DNA of 43,763 bases from Chitinophaga pinensis. Lineage in GTDB: Bacteria > Bacteroidota > Bacteroidia > SXHM01. The stretch lies in the NCBI GenBank assembly GCA_945870105.1, contig CAMBRL010000011.1, positions 1 to 43,763 of the forward strand, given 5' to 3'. Made by a program: the position numbers and the translations under genes. Positions 42,295-43,763 of this stretch are shown piece after piece. Positions within the stretch are counted from its first letter, which is position 1. Every line of letters begins with the position of its first letter. The notes below the pieces were generated by a model. That model was not told the origin of the DNA. It saw only the letters and a program-made list of their open reading frames with translations, and did no database searches.

Positions 42295-43763
42295 TTGAAA
42301 TCAATACTATTCCGGGCATTTCTTGTCAGCCTTCTTTTACAATCATTTTTATCACAGGCGCAGAACAATTGTGATATCAATGCAATTAACGCAGCCTTTA
42401 CGGGTGCCGGTTATATTCCAATCCCAGTCTCAGGGCAGCCCTGTAGTATGTATTTTATAAATCCTACTTCACAGGATGCTGCTGCAAGCGAAGCACAGGC
42501 TCAGGCATTAGGAGCACATACGGTTGTATTTAATGATGCAACTGAAAACACAAACGTTGATGCAGGTCTGAGTGCTGCAGGATATAGTGGCGCTACTATC
42601 TGGATTGGCTATCACCGCACCGGAACAGGTTCCGCTACTTTTTATGCATTAGACGGAACAACCGGAAATTTTAATGTTCCGGGACCTAATGGCGTTTACC
42701 AGAACTGGGCAGGCGGAGAACCAAATAATAATGGGTATAACGATTGCACCTTTGGTTGTGGCGGGCCTTTCTGCAGCGATCCATACCGTTGCAGTAATGG
42801 TGAACAATGCACACAGATTTACGGGGGTGGACAATGGAATGATTTACCCTGCGACCGTTCAAGTATTTCATTGATTGAAGTAAATATTTGTCCCCAGACT
42901 ACAGCCGACCCTGACCAGACTATTTGCCTAGGCGATCAGGCAACACTGAATACTACCACAACTTTGCTGGGTTCAAACCCTTATACCTATTCATGGTCAC
43001 CATCCACATTCGTTACAAATCCTAATGCACAATCAACCCCTGTTTCTCCCGATGCTACTACTACTTATACGGTAACTACTACTGACCGTTATTCGTGTCA
43101 GGGCACATCTGATATAACGGTTACAGTAAACCCGGCAGGTGGTGAAGCCGGACCCGATGTTACACTTTGTAACGGAGGCGCAGTTCAACTGAATGCTACC
43201 GGAGGGGCAACATATGCATGGTCACCGGCAACAGGTTTGAGCGCAACAAACATTGCTAATCCTTCAGCTTCCCCATTAGTAACAACAGCTTATTTTGTTA
43301 CCATTACCTCTGCCAGCGGGTGTCCGTATACTGATTTTCTTACTGTTACCGTATCAGCTAATGCACCTATCAATGCAGGAACTGATGTTTCAATTTGTCC
43401 CGGAGTTGGTACAACATTGACTGCAACCGGAGGTTCAACTTATGTGTGGACACCGGCAACAGGTTTAGATAATCCGAATGTTGCCAGCCCGATTGCTACG
43501 CCTGCCGGAACAACAACTTATACGGTTAACGGAACAGATGCAAATGGCTGTAGCGGTACTGATGCTGTTATAGTTACTGTAAGTGCAGCACCCACTGCAA
43601 ATGCAGGAACTGATGCCGATGTTTGCGATGGCTTATCTACTACTTTAAACGGTACAGGCGGAGTTTCCTATGCGTGGACACCTGCCGGAGGATTAAGCGC
43701 AACTAACATTAACAATCCTGTTGCTACACCTGCAGCTACCACAACCTACACACTTACCGTAAC
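42295..43763 (+). CDS. Large secreted protein: C-type lectin domain plus Ig-like repeats, 3' end beyond window
   Basis: The frame starts with TTG at 42295 and stays open to the last base (489 codons). The signal peptide is KSILFRAFLVSLLLQSFLSQAQ. Residues 25-195 form a C-type lectin-like domain. It has an FINPTSQDAAASEAQAQALGAH start, the sugar-binding EPNN motif in WAGGEPNNNGYNDC, and the WND motif in GGGQWNDLPCD. At least four Ig/PKD-like repeats of about 75 residues follow, starting near 202, 282, 360 and 435, each with a Cys-containing DxxxC start and a YxWxPxxGL centre. This architecture is typical of T9SS-exported surface or gliding-associated proteins; the C-terminal sorting domain would lie outside the window. 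Confidence 0.85.
   Translation, partial: MKSILFRAFLVSLLLQSFLSQAQNNCDINAINAAFTGAGYIPIPVSGQPCSMYFINPTSQDAAASEAQAQALGAHTVVFNDATENTNVDAGLSAAGYSGATIWIGYHRTGTGSATFYALDGTTGNFNVPGPNGVYQNWAGGEPNNNGYNDCTFGCGGPFCSDPYRCSNGEQCTQIYGGGQWNDLPCDRSSISLIEVNICPQTTADPDQTICLGDQATLNTTTTLLGSNPYTYSWSPSTFVTNPNAQSTPVSPDATTTYTVTTTDRYSCQGTSDITVTVNPAGGEAGPDVTLCNGGAVQLNATGGATYAWSPATGLSATNIANPSASPLVTTAYFVTITSASGCPYTDFLTVTVSANAPINAGTDVSICPGVGTTLTATGGSTYVWTPATGLDNPNVASPIATPAGTTTYTVNGTDANGCSGTDAVIVTVSAAPTANAGTDADVCDGLSTTLNGTGGVSYAWTPAGGLSATNINNPVATPAATTTYTLTV

Overview
The window is chromosomal DNA from a member of the Bacteroidota. Three things support this. It carries type IX secretion (T9SS) genes (porU end, porV, sprA). 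It carries typical Bacteroidota families (DUF3098, carboxypeptidase-regulatory-domain TonB receptor, OmpL-like porin). Several genes have the Bacteroidota -7 promoter motif TAnnTTTG. I cannot name the genus; the content fits an environmental Bacteroidia lineage. No phage, transposase, CRISPR array, rRNA or tRNA gene was recognised.

Layout. (1) 1-2031: 3' end of the T9SS sortase porU, then porV and a strong terminator. (2) 2032-2664: gene-free, filled by a striking 42-bp tandem array of two alternating dyads. (3) 2665-6315: a DUF6934 gene with a tiny partner ORF, ispF, tspO, an SRPBCC protein, and a metallo-beta-lactamase/double-rhodanese protein. (4) 6437-10307: the ftsX-DUF3098-uppP-truB-queA run, with intergenic-type repeats embedded in frame inside uppP and truB. 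(5) 10431-15969: a two-domain amidohydrolase, a second amidohydrolase-like protein and an outer-membrane barrel. (6) 16284-24326: ruvA and the giant translocon gene sprA, followed by a second tandem array of 22-bp period. (7) 24637-31526, mostly minus strand: gamma-carbonic-anhydrase-like protein, a lipid-linked sugar/glycan operon (PIG-V-like and two GT2 enzymes) and the two subunits of a 3-oxoacid CoA-transferase, which are split apart by an oppositely oriented GT-C-type gene. (8) 31533-33776: PBP1A. (9) 33971-40070: DUF2804, a START-domain protein, a secreted unknown, then a TonB receptor overlapping a CrtW-type carotenoid ketolase. (10) 40138-42151: lysS and rraA on the minus strand. (11) 42295 to the end: a large secreted C-type-lectin/Ig-repeat protein cut by the window edge, missing from a simple ORF scan because it starts with TTG and has no stop here.

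How the genes fit together. PorU, PorV and SprA are the attachment, shuttle and outer-membrane channel parts of the T9SS, and the terminal lectin/Ig protein looks like a possible client. ftsX, uppP and PBP1A serve cell-wall growth; the GT genes probably build a surface glycan.

The most unusual signal is non-coding. Two degenerate tandem arrays (about 2254-2547 and 24361-24602) have unit lengths close to two DNA helical turns; the first shows compensatory base changes that keep each unit self-complementary. In addition, several dispersed palindromic or heptanucleotide repeats sit against or inside genes. They appear to have supplied an internal loop (uppP, truB), a start codon and signal-peptide N-region (START protein), and a C-terminus with its stop codon (crtW).
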